Below are positions 1 to 11,870 of a DNA stretch of 64,000 nt, piece by piece. The notes beneath the pieces were generated by a model. The model had not been told where the DNA came from and searched no databases. It worked only from the letters and a program-made list of their open reading frames with translations. Source of the DNA: Vermamoeba vermiformis (Eukaryota > Tubulinea > Echinamoebida); the NCBI GenBank assembly GCA_045837725.1, contig JBEWZL010000257.1, positions 248,001 through 312,000 of the forward strand, read 5' to 3'. A program made the translations under genes and the position numbers. The first letter of the stretch is position 1, and every line of letters begins with the position of its first letter.

Positions 1-1
1 T

Positions 2-1021
2 CACCCCAAGAAGCAATACTTGTTGTTGGGCTCTCTCCGAGAAGTCATTGTCCGCCAATCTGGTACCAAGGAAGGTGTTACTGCTTTGAGCGCTTACTTT
101 GATCAATTCCTCACTGTTTTGTTCAACAACACTCAAAGCGAGGAAGAAGGTACTCGTAACGTCGTCTCTGAATGCTTGGGTAAATTGGCTTTGATCAACC
201 CCGAGAAGGTCATCCCTGCTCTTCGCGAGCGCATTGGCAGCGACAGCCCCTTCACCAGAGGTATCGTCGTCACTGCCGTCAAGTTCACTATTGCCGAGCA
301 ACCCTTGCCCGTTGACGATGTTCTCAAGAAGGAGATCGCCGCATTCTTGGAGGTCTTGAAGGACGCCAACATTGATGTCCGCCGCTCTGCCCTCTTGACC
401 TTGAACTACGTCGCTCACCACAAATCCAAGTTGATCCGTGAATTGTTGCCCAAGTACTTGCCTGTGCTTTACGGTGAGACTAAGGTTAGACCCGAGTTGA
501 TCCGTGAAGTCGATTTGGGCCCATTCAAGCACAAGGTTGACGACGGTTTGGAGTTGAGAAAGGCTGCTTTCGATGTTATGTACACTTTGTTGGACACTAG
601 CATTGATCGCTTGGACTTGTCCGAGTTCATCAACCACATGGTCAATGGTCTCAACGATCAATACGACATTAAGATGTTGAACCAAATGATGTTGGTCCGC
701 TTGGCTCAACGCGCTGGTGCTGCTTTGCTCGCTGGCCTCGACAACTTGATCGAGCCTATGCGCCAGACTGTCACCACCAAGGTGAAGGACAACTCCATTC
801 AACAGCAAGTTGAGCGTAACGAAGAAATGATTCGCTCCGCTCTTCGTGCCGTTGCTGCCATTAACAGCATTCCTCAATCGGACACCAACCAAAGATGGGC
901 TGACTTCATGAAGACCACCATCAGAACTCCCGACCTCAACGACAAATTCGAGCAGGTTGCTAAGGAAGCTGCTGATAGCCGAATTGATGTCCAAAAGGTT
1001 GACGCCATGGACTTGTCTTAA
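2..1021 (+). CDS. CAND1: CAND1 (cullin-associated NEDD8-dissociated protein 1), C-terminal part
   Basis: This is the 3' end of a gene that begins before the window; the frame is open from base 2 to TAA at 1019-1021 with no intron. CAND1 is a HEAT-repeat solenoid that binds un-neddylated cullin-RBX1 and exchanges F-box/SKP1 adaptors on SCF ligases, in nucleus and cytosol. The visible 340 residues start with HPKKQYLLLGSLREVI, a hallmark of the CAND1 C-terminal region, and run through helical repeats into the TIP120 C-terminal domain (for example ADANIDVRRSAL-like and LYGETKVRPELIREVDLGPF segments). The end of the protein, EKE-poor and finishing DAMDLS, sits where CAND1 normally ends, so only the N-terminal part is missing, because of the window edge. 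It lies next to an RNA ligase gene on the same strand, about 190 bp away. Several F-box genes elsewhere in the window would depend on it functionally. Confidence 0.93.
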   Translation, partial: HPKKQYLLLGSLREVIVRQSGTKEGVTALSAYFDQFLTVLFNNTQSEEEGTRNVVSECLGKLALINPEKVIPALRERIGSDSPFTRGIVVTAVKFTIAEQPLPVDDVLKKEIAAFLEVLKDANIDVRRSALLTLNYVAHHKSKLIRELLPKYLPVLYGETKVRPELIREVDLGPFKHKVDDGLELRKAAFDVMYTLLDTSIDRLDLSEFINHMVNGLNDQYDIKMLNQMMLVRLAQRAGAALLAGLDNLIEPMRQTVTTKVKDNSIQQQVERNEEMIRSALRAVAAINSIPQSDTNQRWADFMKTTIRTPDLNDKFEQVAKEAADSRIDVQKVDAMDLS

Positions 1022-1206
1022 ATGACAACATTTTCTCACTTGTAACAAGAGTACAGTAAACTGTTTCGTAAAATATAACGCGGTTGTGTGCTGCAAACAT
1101 CAAAATAATTCGGCTAAAAATACCAGAAACGGCAAAATTTAATTAATTTGAGCCAGTATTTGCAACCTTCCTTTTATTAAATACAAAGTTACGAGTAAGA
1201 AACACG

Positions 1207-2814
1207 ATGGAGAAGAAGAAAGTTGTGGATTATCACTACGAATTCCCTCACGATCTGACTCTTGAGGAAGTTCAAGAAGTCGTGAAAGGGCGAAAGGATA
1301 TCATGGCGTATGTTCGTCGTGATGGTGATTGGTTATCTTTTGATTACGTCTTCGTACAAGAAGGCACGTTCCCTCATCCTTCAACTGCATCTGATCCAAA
1401 GTAAGCAGAGAAAAATATAATTAACAAAGTGCTGTATATTAGAAGAGGAAATCACATTAGCCCTGCGCAATTCCATATTTATTCTAAATTTTTAAAATAG
1501 GATCGCTCGGCAGTTGGCAATTCGGAGGGAATGCAGAGGACTAATATTTGATGCAAAAACTGGAGAATTATTATCACGCAGATTTCATAAATTTTTCAAC
1601 GTAAACGAAAAAGAAGAATCAATGCTCGAGAACATGACAGACTTGACTGGCGGGCACATCATTCTTGAAAAGCTGGATGGCAGCATGATAGGTTAGTCGC
1701 AACGATCGTTGACGATCTTATAAGTTACTAATGCCAGCAATAGGAGCATTTTTGTGGCAAGGAGAAGTGATTTATGGCACTAAGCTCGGAGACTCAATCG
1801 TAAGATTACTCAGCTTTATATACTTGGCTGACTTTCGTTATAGATTGCTGGTCAAGCAGCTGAATACGTCAAATCAGTGAGCGCAACATATTTCTACGAT
1901 GAATTTTGTAAAAAGTGGATCGGAGCTGGTACGAACACCCGCTTGAGATATGTGGCCTCTAATTTACCTATTTTCAGGCTGGACTCCCATATTCGAGTGG
2001 TGCTCAAAGTCCAATTTGATAGTGCTGTCATATGAGAGCGATCAATTAGTGCTTACTGCCATGCGGAACATGAAGACTGGCCAGTACATGTTGTACAACG
2101 AATTGGTATTGTAGCTGTGTAGTGCCTTATCTGTAGTTTTATTGACAATCATATCAGGAACAAGCAGCCAAAGCGCACAACGTTCCGCTTGTCAAAGTGT
2201 ACAGCCGCGCGAGTGCTACAAATTTCGAAGACCTGCACAACCAAATTAAGAGTGACAAGGACATTGAGGGCTGTGTATTGAAGTTCGACAACGGTCACAT
2301 GTACAAAGTGAAGACTAATTGGTATTACAAGTTGAATAAGGACTTGCACGCGCTGACAAAGAAGAAAGATGGTGAAAAGTTCATTTGGCGCGCAATTCTC
2401 GACAAAAAATACGACGATTTGAAGTACTTCATCAGTCCTATTGACAGAGAGTGGCTCGATCGATTCAACGACGATCTCTTTGCTGGATTAATGGAGTCTG
2501 CTGATGTTTATCGGAAGCGAATGGGTTCTTATGCCCAACAATTAGCAGCGGCTGCTAGTGATGAGGAAAAGAAGCAGATCCAGCAACAAGCACGCGATTA
2601 CATTGTGAGTCAACCAAAAGAAGAGCAGCACTTGTTGTGGGCTGCATGGAACGGCAAAGTCCAAATGAACGAATACATTATCACACATGTGTTGACATTT
2701 TTGGACAAGAACTTGGAGTTTGCGCGGAAGTTGGCTGGCGGCATCCGTGTTTCGGACTACAGAACTGCTGCAAGCTTGAAACTTGCTGCAGAAGCTGACG
2801 ATGAAGACGCATAG
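1207..2814 (+). CDS. T4 Rnl1-like RNA ligase
   Basis: Six exons (1207-1400, 1501-1691, 1744-1799, 1844-1928, 1978-2105, 2158-2814) join in frame to give about 436 residues. The product is an ATP-dependent RNA ligase of the T4 RnlA type (RNA_lig_T4_1): it would self-adenylate on a lysine and seal 5'-phosphate/3'-OH RNA ends. The nucleotidyltransferase motifs appear in order: RECRGLIFD and KFFNVNE upstream of motif I; motif I EKLDGS with the presumed adenylated lysine near residue 122; motif III-like PIFEW; motif IV EGCVLKF; motif V YKVKTNWY. About 150 residues follow as a charged helical C-terminal domain, as in T4 Rnl1. There is no kinase or cyclic phosphodiesterase domain like those of fungal or plant tRNA ligases, so this is a stand-alone sealing enzyme. 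The start is the first ATG of the frame, preceded by an A-rich leader. Its RNA substrate cannot be read from the sequence. Confidence 0.93.
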
Positions 2815-3292
2815 GAATATTATGTGAAAAATGTACATAAAGTAACGTGTCAAGATATCTCAGACATCTCCCACGCGAGATTATGGTTTTATCAAATTTA
2901 GTTTTTCGCGTGCTTCAAGCGGTCAAATTATTTGAAATTCTACAGTACTACATTAATCGATCAAAGACAATAGCTTTGCATTTGTAAATATATATTTATT
3001 GAAGTTATTGTTGCAACACAAGCTCCAACGTTAGATTTCAGCACGTTATTCTAGCGAGCTTTGAAAAGGAGGAATTAGTTCAAATAACGTAAGGGAGAAT
3101 TAATTATGAATTATTGAAGCTTATACAGTGCTAGTTCTGGCTTGGTTACACGGATTTATAAAATAATTATATGAAATTTTCCGAATAACGGACAAGACAT
3201 TAGTTTACCTCAATAATTTTATAGTTGAGCTATTTAAGTGTCGAAACATGTAAATTATTTTTGGCTAATTTATTTGATGATGTAGAAGCAAG
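2815..3292. other. Intergenic, RNA ligase to NT-C2/DIL gene
   Basis: This 478-bp AT-rich spacer separates two genes on the same strand. It should hold the 3' UTR of the ligase and the promoter of the next gene. I see no coding exon, RNA gene or clear repeat in it. Confidence 0.6.
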
Positions 3293-6200
3293 ATGTCCTC
3301 ATCCCGAAAAGAGTTAAAAGTAACGTACACGATCACCGTCGTGAGTGTCGAAGGCTTGCCCAAAAAAGCCGAAGGATGTGGAATTCACGTCGAATGGAAG
3401 GGTGGAAGAAAAGACAAGGATACGTAAGCGATAGCGTTGAATTAATATCATAAATTGAATTTTAATGCAAGATCAGATCTTCATTAAAAATTAGCTTATT
3501 ATTAAATTGGTTACATTTATGCTATAAATTACAACAAATTCCAAAGCAGCGCAATATTTGCTGGATCCAGCAAGTATATTTTGCTGATTTTCAATTTCAG
3601 ACCAATGACGCCCTCAGTTTCACTCGCAGAAGGCAAAACATCCGTTGAATTCGCACACAAATTCGAAATGACCACTACACTCGAATACACCGATATCGCA
3701 AACAGAAAATTTCAGGAGAAAAATCTTGTCTTCTCTGTCGTTGGTGTAAGCTTCTTTGTGCTGATATTCTGTAGAGACGTATATTAATATCAACGCGACT
3801 GTAGGAGAAAATTAAGAAGAAAAAGGACGCTGTCATCGGCAAAGCATCAATTGATTTGGGCACAATGGCCTTCCCGGGCAGTTTTCAACCGCGTCAAGCC
3901 CTGAAATTGGCCACCAAGAAAGAGAAAGAAGGCGCTGGAATTTTGAACGTACGTATGAGTGCTATTATAGGAACAACAGATATTGATTAGATTCGCAGAT
4001 TGTTGTCAACAGTAAATGGGCTGCTAAGGACGGCAAGAAAGTTGTCGCGTAAGTTATAACAAGAATGAGCTGGACTTAGATTGGGTGCTAATATGATCGC
4101 AGTGGCAAGAAGGACAAAGAAAAGAGCGATAAAGATAAGGACAAGGATAAGAAAGACAAAGATAAGGACAAGAAAAAACTTGATAAGCGCTCAAGCAGAC
4201 GTGATCTCAAAGACAAGGACAAGAAAGACAAAGACAAGGACTCGAAGTCTGATGCAGGTGATGAAGCCTCAGGCAGCGAGTCATACAGCTTCGCCAAGAA
4301 GAGAGGCGGTGACGCGCTTGAAGAGTCATCGTTCCAAGTCAACGGCGAGGACTATCATTTGGAGAGTGAAGCAGAGACATCTGACGGTGACGATGAACCC
4401 AGCATGTGGGGTGAACCTCCAGATAAGGCAAGTCAATACGAGTCATCGCGTATCATACGAACTAGTTACTAACATCGACTTAAGACCGAAGACTATTTAT
4501 CCGACAGCGATGAAGAAGGCGATAAAGTCGAGTTCAAGAAGGACAGTTCTTCCGCTGATTTAACCTCGAGCTCCGCCAGCAGTATGTGAAAACGATCAAA
4601 TTCTAACCATTCTAACATAACTGTAGAAGACGACAAGAAGAAGAAAGAAGACGACAAAAAGAAGGAAGAAGAGGATAAAAAGAAAAAAGAAGAAGCCGAT
4701 AAAAAGAAAAAGGAAGAGGACGATAAGAAGAAAAAAGATGAGGCTGACAAGAAAAAGAAAGAGGAAGAGGACAAAAAGAAAAAAGAAGAGGAGGACAAGA
4801 AAAAGAAAGAAGACGCTGACAAAAAGAAAAAGGAAGAAGATGAAAAGAAGAAGAAAGAAGAAGAGGACAAAAAGAAAAAAGACGAAGAAGACAAAGACAA
4901 ACGGTACGTGTGATCATTGCATCCTTTGTCAATACTAATTCCTGTTTTAGAAAAAGTATCAGAGGCTTTGGTGCTTTGTTTGGCAACAAAGACAAGGACG
5001 CCAAGGACAAGGATAAGGACAGCAAAGATAAGGACAGTAAAGACAAGGACAAGGACAGCAAAGATAAGGACAAGCGTGACGATAAGAGCGACAAAGACAA
5101 GAGTGATCGTGATAAGAGCGACCGAGATCGTAGTGATAGAGACCGCAGCGACCGCGATCGAAGTGACCGCGATAGGAGTGACAGGGACAAAGATCGAAGC
5201 GATCGCGACAGGAGTGACCGTGACAGCAGGCGTGACTCCAAGATCCTCACTTCACAACCTTCTTCAGCGAGCCTCTCTGGTGCCTCAAAAGACGAGATTG
5301 ACAAGTTGAAGGCTGACTTTAGCAAGAAAGAAGAGAAGTTGCAGAAAGAAATCGCAGAGAAGAAGGAGCAAATCACAAAGCTCGAGAATGAATTGAGCGT
5401 GGCTAAAGTACAAATTCAACAAGATCAAGATCTGAAACAGTGGGATCGCAAGCCTCAAGACAAACAAAAGGCTGAGTTGAAGGACTTGCAAGAGACTAAC
5501 CGCAACTTGTTGGTGAAGAACGAACAGCTTGAGAAAGACAACAAGACCATGAAGACAGAACAAGACAGCTTGAAGCGACAACAAAAGAGACTCGAAGAAG
5601 AGCTCTCCGAGCTCAAAGAGGAGCTTGAATCTGCCAAGGCGAAGGGCTCTACCTCATCCAAGTCTTCTTCCACCAACAAAGACAGTCCTGCCAATGATCG
5701 CACTGAAGAGTTGAACAAAAAGATTTCGAGCTTGCAACGAAAATTGGATGATCAGCAAGACACCAACAAGAAACAACAAGAAACGATCAAGCAACTCGAG
5801 AGCGATTTGAAGAAGGCTCAAAGCGCTGCAGCTAGCGTAAGTACTAGTGACCCAGTGACCCTTATTCGGACACTACTAACACGTTATCAGCGACCTCGTG
5901 ACAGCAACGAAGAGAAGGTGATGGGCATTGTGTCATCGATCAGCAAGGGTCAGGAGTTGGACTCGCTCAAGGACCGCATCAACGCGTTGCAAGATGAAAT
6001 TGACAACTTCCACCACGTTGAAGATTGGGTCTACGGCGCTGAATTCAAATACGACGGCAATGGCAAGAACATTACTGCCACTGAACTCGCGAACTACATT
6101 ACTGATCACGCTTTGTTGGAGTCTGATGACTTGGACAAGCGTGACTTCTTGTTCCACTTGCTCAAGGCCACTGTTCGCAGTTACAGAGTATGTGTTACAT

Positions 6201-7428
6201 ATAGCTTATTAATAACGAAGAAGTGACCACTAACCTCATAATTAGCGTGACATTAACAACGTTGATCGATTGAGTGGCTGGTTGGCATGGATGATCACTT
6301 TGTACAATTCTCTGGCCAAGTCAACTGGTGCTGAAAAGATTGACAAGAAGGGACTTGACATGAAGTTCTCTTCGTTGCCGTCAATGATGTCTGCTCTTCA
6401 CGGCCGAGGTGGTGCTCGTCGCGCCAAGGCTGAGCGATCAGACAGCGATTCAGACGACGAATCGTCCTCAGAAGAAGACGAGAACGGCGTTGAAGGTGAC
6501 ATTGACAGCGAGTCACTCTTGGGTGGTTTGCGCAGCAAATTGGGCTTGCAAGAACGACCTGCTGCCTTCTTGGCTCACTTGGAGGGTCTTATTCAACACT
6601 GCTATGTCTTGATCTACTCACAGATCTGCAGTGTATGTAGTCATGCGCACAGCTGAAGGCGAGTGACTAACATTTTGATGCTAGGAATTGCACGAGATCA
6701 AGTACATGGACATATTGTTTGACCAGAGCGAAGTGTTCCACACCTCGAAGAAAGCCAACGAGTCAATGTCTGAGTACGTCGTGTTGTCAATGATGATTTA
6801 AATATCTAACTCACCGTATCAAGTAGCTCGAAGAAGAACAGCAACGGCAAGCAAAAGGCCAACAACCGCGTCAAATTGACCAAGGTGTTGAACGCAGCTT
6901 ATCGTCGACTAGAAGCACATCACAACAACAAGACGGTCGTTGCTCAATTGTTCGCGCAAGTGTTCTATTTCATGGCCAATTCAGTGCTCAACAAGTTCTT
7001 GACCACACCCGATCTCTGTCGAGCCTCGCGTGGTTATGCCGTCAAAGTCGCATATTCGCACATGGAGATTTGGGCCTCGGAGAAGTCCGATCTGATCAAT
7101 CACATGCGCAATCAGTTCGACATTTTGTTGGAGGCCTGCAACGTGCTCGTGATTGACAAGAGCATCTTTGCAGCTGAGGACATTGTTCCGACCATCTTCC
7201 TCAAGCTCAATCCCAAACAAATCAAACAGTTGTTGGTGTCATTCCAGCCCGACGAGTAAGTGACACTATTAGTATGATTTAAATACATACACGTGCTTAT
7301 CTTATTGTTGCAGAATGGCGCCAGATCCAGTACCCAGCGCAGCTAAGGGCGCGATTGAACGAGCGGCATTGAAAGTGAACAAAGAAATTCACTTGGATTC
7401 GAGCACATTAATCAACTTGAATCAATAA
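3293..7428 (+). CDS. NT-C2 / coiled-coil / dilute (DIL) domain protein
   Basis: About 13 exons give roughly 1,120 residues. The N-terminus (first ~165 residues; ELKVTYTITVVSVEGLP, then VGEKIKKKK and IGKASIDLG) matches the N-terminal C2-type domain of EHBP1/EEIG1 proteins, a membrane or partner-binding module. A very charged low-complexity stretch follows: KDKD, then DKKKKEE units, then KDKDS and SDRDR units. A long coiled coil (KLKADFSKKEEKL through LESDLKKAQ) comes next. The C-terminal ~380 residues form a DIL domain as in class V myosin tails (DWVYGAEFKY, LSGWLAWMITLYNSL, HLEGLIQHCYVLIYSQI, QVFYFMANSVLNKFL), ending SSTLINLNQ. NT-C2 plus DIL without a motor suggests an adaptor linking membranes or vesicles to the actin system. 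One intron (4428-4484) has a GC-AG donor. The start ATG at 3293 opens directly into the C2 domain. Partners are unknown. Confidence 0.85.
4428..4484 (+). other. GC-AG intron
   Basis: The donor reads AAG|GCAAGT and the acceptor CTTAAG|ACC, with GTTACTAAC as branch site 16 nt upstream. Reading through would reach a stop codon, and splicing keeps the frame. A non-canonical GC donor is the only plausible one here. Confidence 0.75.
4626..4902 (+). repeat. Coding low-complexity repeat (DKKKKEE units)
   Basis: Units of about 21-24 nt rich in GACAAGAAGAAGAAAGAAGA encode DKKKKEEE-like heptads and octads within the NT-C2/DIL gene. The antisense strand reads as long Ser/Phe-rich frames, which are artefacts of the purine-rich repeat. 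Confidence 0.8.
4979..5230 (+). repeat. Coding low-complexity repeat (KDKDS then SDRDR units)
   Basis: Two adjacent runs encode KDKDSKDKD and SDRDRSDRD patterns, with 12- and 24-nt periodicity. They resemble the RD/RE-rich tracts of splicing factors but sit inside a coiled-coil scaffold protein. Confidence 0.8.
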
Positions 7429-7699
7429 GAAGTATAATAAGAAGACTATTGATTATAATAAGTGTTATTTGAGGCTCAACGTCGCTTCGAAAAACAATTC
7501 CACTTTTATTTATTTTAATCAAATGATGGCACGCTGCTATTGTTTGTTCGTAATATTTAACGAATAAATTACTTGTAACCTAATTGCAGTGCTATCGTCT
7601 TGTTTGATAGCGATGTCAAGGCACGTGGTTTAGTTTGAAAACATTTCTAACTACTTTTCGCTGTTTTTATTATCCGTGACTCGCGGTACCTCAATCACC

Positions 7700-9669
7700 A
7701 TGCGCACTCAGTATTTAGTGATTGCTATTATTTTGGCTTTGGCTGTATCAGCCTTGGCTGACAATGTTTCCACCTTGCGCATCAGAAAAACTAAAAAGGT
7801 CAGTGAAAGTGAATAATAAAATCGGGCACGAATAATTTTAGTAATAATTTTAATTAAAATAGGCCGATATTCCCCGTCATCAAATTTTGCGCTCGATCAG
7901 TCAAAAATATCGCATCCCTTTGAAGCCTGGATTCGAACGTGCTAGCAACTTGCCCCTCGGTGGTAATGTCTATCCTATTGGCATTTACTACGTTGAGGTC
8001 GACATTGGCACTCCTGGACGCAGTTTCAACGTTGCTATTGACACTGGGTACGGATGGGATCTTCGTTTAAACCCTATTGACCAATATTACGATTATTATT
8101 AACACGATACTCTTCGCTAATTATAGAAGCTGCTCGCTCCTCGTCCCCGCCACAGGCTGCCAAGGCTGTCCTCCAGTGGCTCCTCAACACACTTACGATC
8201 CTACTGCATCCAGCACCTCGTCTCAAGTCTCTTGCGACACTACTTCTGAGTACGTACCTATTTGTAATATTATACATCATTATACGACTGCTTAATTAAT
8301 TATCCCTGCGCACGACTAAATAAATTTTTGTTTCAGATGCTCTGGCTGCGACAACAACAACCAATGCCAGTTTGAAAACAGCTATCAAACCTGCAACTTG
8401 AGCAATCCTAATCAAGTAAGTAACAACGATCACTGTTATTGACGGACTCGTATCGAAGCTACATCTGGTTGAAACTTGAAAATGTCGACGCTGTTTCAGA
8501 TAGCCATTCTAATATATGATATTACAATACATAGGTCTGCACAGTGGCTGGTGTCGTCTACTCCGATGTGTTCTCCTTCGGTCCTGGTTTGAAGGGATCA
8601 GTCAACTTCGGCACCATTACGCAACAAACTCCGAACTTCCAACAATTCGCAGTGATTGATGGTGTATTAGGCCTTGCATGCACTCAAGACTTTGGTCAAC
8701 CTACTCCCATCGAGTCTATGGTTCAAGGTGGCTTGATCCAAGATCAATTCTCGTTCTGCTTCGACAAATCCGGTCAAGGAGGTCTTCTCACCTTTGTAAG
8801 TTCTACTGATAGTACAATAGCCATACAGTACAATACTTATGCGCCTATTTAAATAGGGCGGCGCAGATCCCAACCTCTACACAGGCTCATTCCAGTACAC
8901 GCCACTCACGCAAGGCATTCAGGGCGAGTAAGTGCTCCTCTGACGCACTACTTGCAATTAGATATTAATATACGTTCTACCAGGTACTACGTCTCGATGA
9001 ACGACTTGTTGGTTGCCGGCAAGAGCATCGGAGTTGATCCGATCGTGTACTCTGGTCAATACGGTGGTTCTATTGTTGACAGTGGTACTAACGTCTTCTT
9101 GCTCCCCCATGAAGGTAGTTATTCAGCATTTTATTCGTTACTAAGCTCAGATCCACTCGTTACAAATTTCAAAAAACTAATAGTCTCTTTATATAAATAC
9201 AGCCTTCAGAGCCTTGCGCCGTGTATTCATGAACATGTGCTCCAAGACCTCTTTGCGCGGTATTTGTGACGTGCCTGCTGGTCAAACTCTCTTCGACGGA
9301 TTCTGCTACGGCATGACCAGCACTCAGGTCGCGCAATTCCCGCCCATGACTGTAGTCTTGCAAGTAAGTGGTAGCACTATATCATTATGTTCCTATACTC
9401 ACCTCGTTTAGGGCCCAGTTGAGCTGAAAATGACCGCTGCTAATTACTTGACCACGCAAAATGGTCCCGGTCAATACTGCCTCGGTGTTATTGACACTGG
9501 TAATGCGCTGCTGACCACTCAAATATGACGTACTAATGCATATACATTAGGTTATGGTGGCTTCACTATTCTCGGCGACACTAATATGGCTCCTTACTTG
9601 TCCTTGTTCGATCGAGTCAATGCGCAATTAGGTTTCGCGCCAGTTAATGCCGCAAACTGCGTTGCTTAA
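7700..9669 (+). CDS. Secreted pepsin-like aspartic protease
   Basis: About ten exons give roughly 430 residues. The protein starts with a hydrophobic signal peptide (MRTQYLVIAIILALAVSALA), then a short pro-region, then a bilobal A1-family protease that cleaves proteins at acid pH in lysosomes or outside the cell. The first catalytic Asp lies in NVAIDTGS; its Gly codon is split by an intron, and a Cys-rich stretch follows where pepsins have the disulfide loop after DTGS. The second catalytic Asp lies in SIVDSGTN, with Ser in place of the usual Thr of DTGT, as in several fungal and amoebal members. The C-terminal lobe has FTILGDTNMAPYLSLFDR, which matches the usual ILGD-FL-YD motif. Cysteines are abundant (CQGCPP, CSGCDNNNQC). 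The start is the only ATG that yields a signal peptide. Confidence 0.92.
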
Positions 9670-9906
9670 TATTATTAATATAGGCCCTATAAATCACGCT
9701 TTTAACGTTAATTTTGTGCGCTTTTGGTCAAACATTCCTCCGACTTTTCGTCAGATCCAAAATGTCACTTTTTTTGACAGGGGTTAACAAGTTTGTTCTT
9801 GCGGTCAAGTAAAATCTTTTCTTGCAATATTGTAGTTACAGCACTGCCGTTCATATACGACCGAGCAGAATCAGCTTTATTGTCAGTAAATAATTGCTAG
9901 ATCAAG

Positions 9907-11870
9907 ATGGAGACCAAGTTTCCGCTCGGAGGAGACTCGCAAAACAGCGACAAAGTGGTATTTAAGAATCACAAAAACAAGTATTATTTAACAGCAGAGC
10001 CAGTCATGGGTAGGCACCGTGTAAAACAGTTGCAATTTGCAATCCAACAATTGGATGACATTTTTAATCCGGTAGAATTGCAATAATTAACGCAATAAAT
10101 TAAAATAGGTCGCGTAGTGGCCAATAGAACAGATGCCAAGAAGTGGGAGACATGGACTTACAAAGTACTCGATACAAACAAGATTTCGTTAATGAGCTAT
10201 CATGAAAAATACCTTGCAGCCATTCCTGGAGGTAATTTTGTCTCTTTATATTATATTTCATATAATTACACTCGTTTCGTGCCATTTTAGACGATTATTA
10301 CCGCGTAATTAATGTAATACTACAATTTTTCATTTCGGATCTTGTTCGGACAAATTCCAAGTCAGGTGCAAGTTAATTATTATCCCTCAAATACAAAAAT
10401 GTAACTCCATGCAAATCCCGTTCGCTTTCTATCTTAGATCGGGACCGAACAACAGCAATCTCAGTAAACCGAAAGAATCTTTTTTGTGCTTTTAGCAACA
10501 TATGTAATACAGAACAGTCATTACATAAGCACCCTATTAATGATATAACACGTATTACGCACTTTTTGAACTGAAATTTCCAATACGCAGCCTATTTTTC
10601 TGTTGATATCAATGTGAGCTGTTGCAGCCATTTCTTTCCTAATATAGTATCATTGTATTATAGGCAGCATAGTAGCAAATAGAACAGAAGTAAAAGAATG
10701 GGAGGCCTGGACGGTGGAACCATTTGACGATGGATTCGCGCTCCGCAGTTGGAACGGCAGATATTTAACCATATTACGCAGTATGTATCAACATAATCAC
10801 TTATGAAATTGCGCGTTACTATAATAAGCGGCACAAGGTCCAGTACAAAATGAACCGTCGAAATTTTGAAGCCGATCGGCCATTTAAAATTTCCGATGTT
10901 GTTTAAATTAGAATCATTACTCGGCATTATTGCAACACTCATGTAGATTAATTTAATTGACGCATTTAATTTCCTAGAGGAATTAGTTGTAACGAAAAAA
11001 CACAGAAAAAAGAAGTCAAAATGGTTCCCCCAACCTATCACAGAAAAAGGTAAAGTGAATCATGTCGCAAATACTACATAATATGTTAAATGTATGCTAA
11101 TATGACTCATAACAGCCTCGAAGACAAATAACTTCAAGCGCGAAGATGAATTAACTCGTTATTTTGCCTTGCCAGCGACTGATTTGGTAAAAGGCACGTA
11201 TAATTTACTATGCGCCTATATATATATCAATGGATGCCTCCATCAGCTCGCCTTTAACCCGCATTCTTGACATTTTGACACGTGTCACTTGCAATTACAG
11301 TGCTAATGGTTCACCGTTAGATTTCGATTCATACATCCCCGACAATCACATTTACATCACACCTGACTTCTTGTGCCTGCATTCGCCCGAATACAATGTA
11401 AGTGTGCCGCGCTCTGACGTAAGACCCACGTTCTAACAGAGTCATTGTGCAGGTCAAAGTGAGCTTTAAAACAGTGCTGTCAGTGTCAGAAGAAGTCAAA
11501 TTATTCTCGCGCGAGCTGGTCATCAGAACGCAAGACAACTCCAAGCTCGTGCGCGATCATCAGTTCCGCATTGGACGCGTGTTCAAGTACGACGATATGA
11601 AGGCGCTGATTGAAAAGTATTGGAAGACTGCGCTCACTGGCCAGCCTCAGCCTGGTACGTCCTTTCCTAATTAGGCAATCTTAAATGATCTAACAACTCT
11701 CACGTGCAGATCCAGTGCTGTCCAAGACGCAGGATGAGTTAGCATCGAGTTCATCAGAAGAGACCACAGACTCGAGCGGCAAGGACGGCGGACTGAACAA
11801 GAGCAAACAAGAACTGACGCAATATATTGACGACATGATTGAGCCGGTAGCTGTCAGCAACGGCAATTAA
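9907..11870 (+). CDS. Fascin-like beta-trefoil protein with unknown C-terminal region
   Basis: Seven to eight exons splice in frame. Two repeats resemble the fascin/actin-crosslinking beta-trefoil fold: VVFKNHKNKYYLTAEPVMGRVVANRTDAKKWETW, split here by an intron after VMG, and IVANRTEVKEWEAWTVE followed by FALRSWNGRYLTIL. A basic linker (KKHRKKKSKW) leads to a ~190-residue region that I do not recognise (LDILTRVTCNYSANGSPLDFD, DNHIYITPDFLCLHSPEYN). The tail is acidic and Ser-rich, ending VSNGN. Intron 10233-10662 (about 430 nt) is unusually long for this window, and the next one (about 195 nt) is also long. A role in actin bundling or membrane binding is an inference from the N-terminal fold only. 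The ATG at 9907 starts the frame just ahead of the first trefoil strand. Confidence 0.6.
11276..11287. repeat. Palindrome TGACACGTGTCA (coding copy)
   Basis: This is a perfect copy of the recurrent 12-bp palindrome. It lies in an exon of the fascin-like gene, where it encodes part of LTRVT. Confidence 0.7.

Noticed and set aside
4088-5376. Long minus-strand Ser/Phe- and Ser/Leu-rich frames
   Set aside because: They are the antisense of the Lys/Glu/Asp repeats of the NT-C2/DIL gene; no start context, splice sites or domain supports them.
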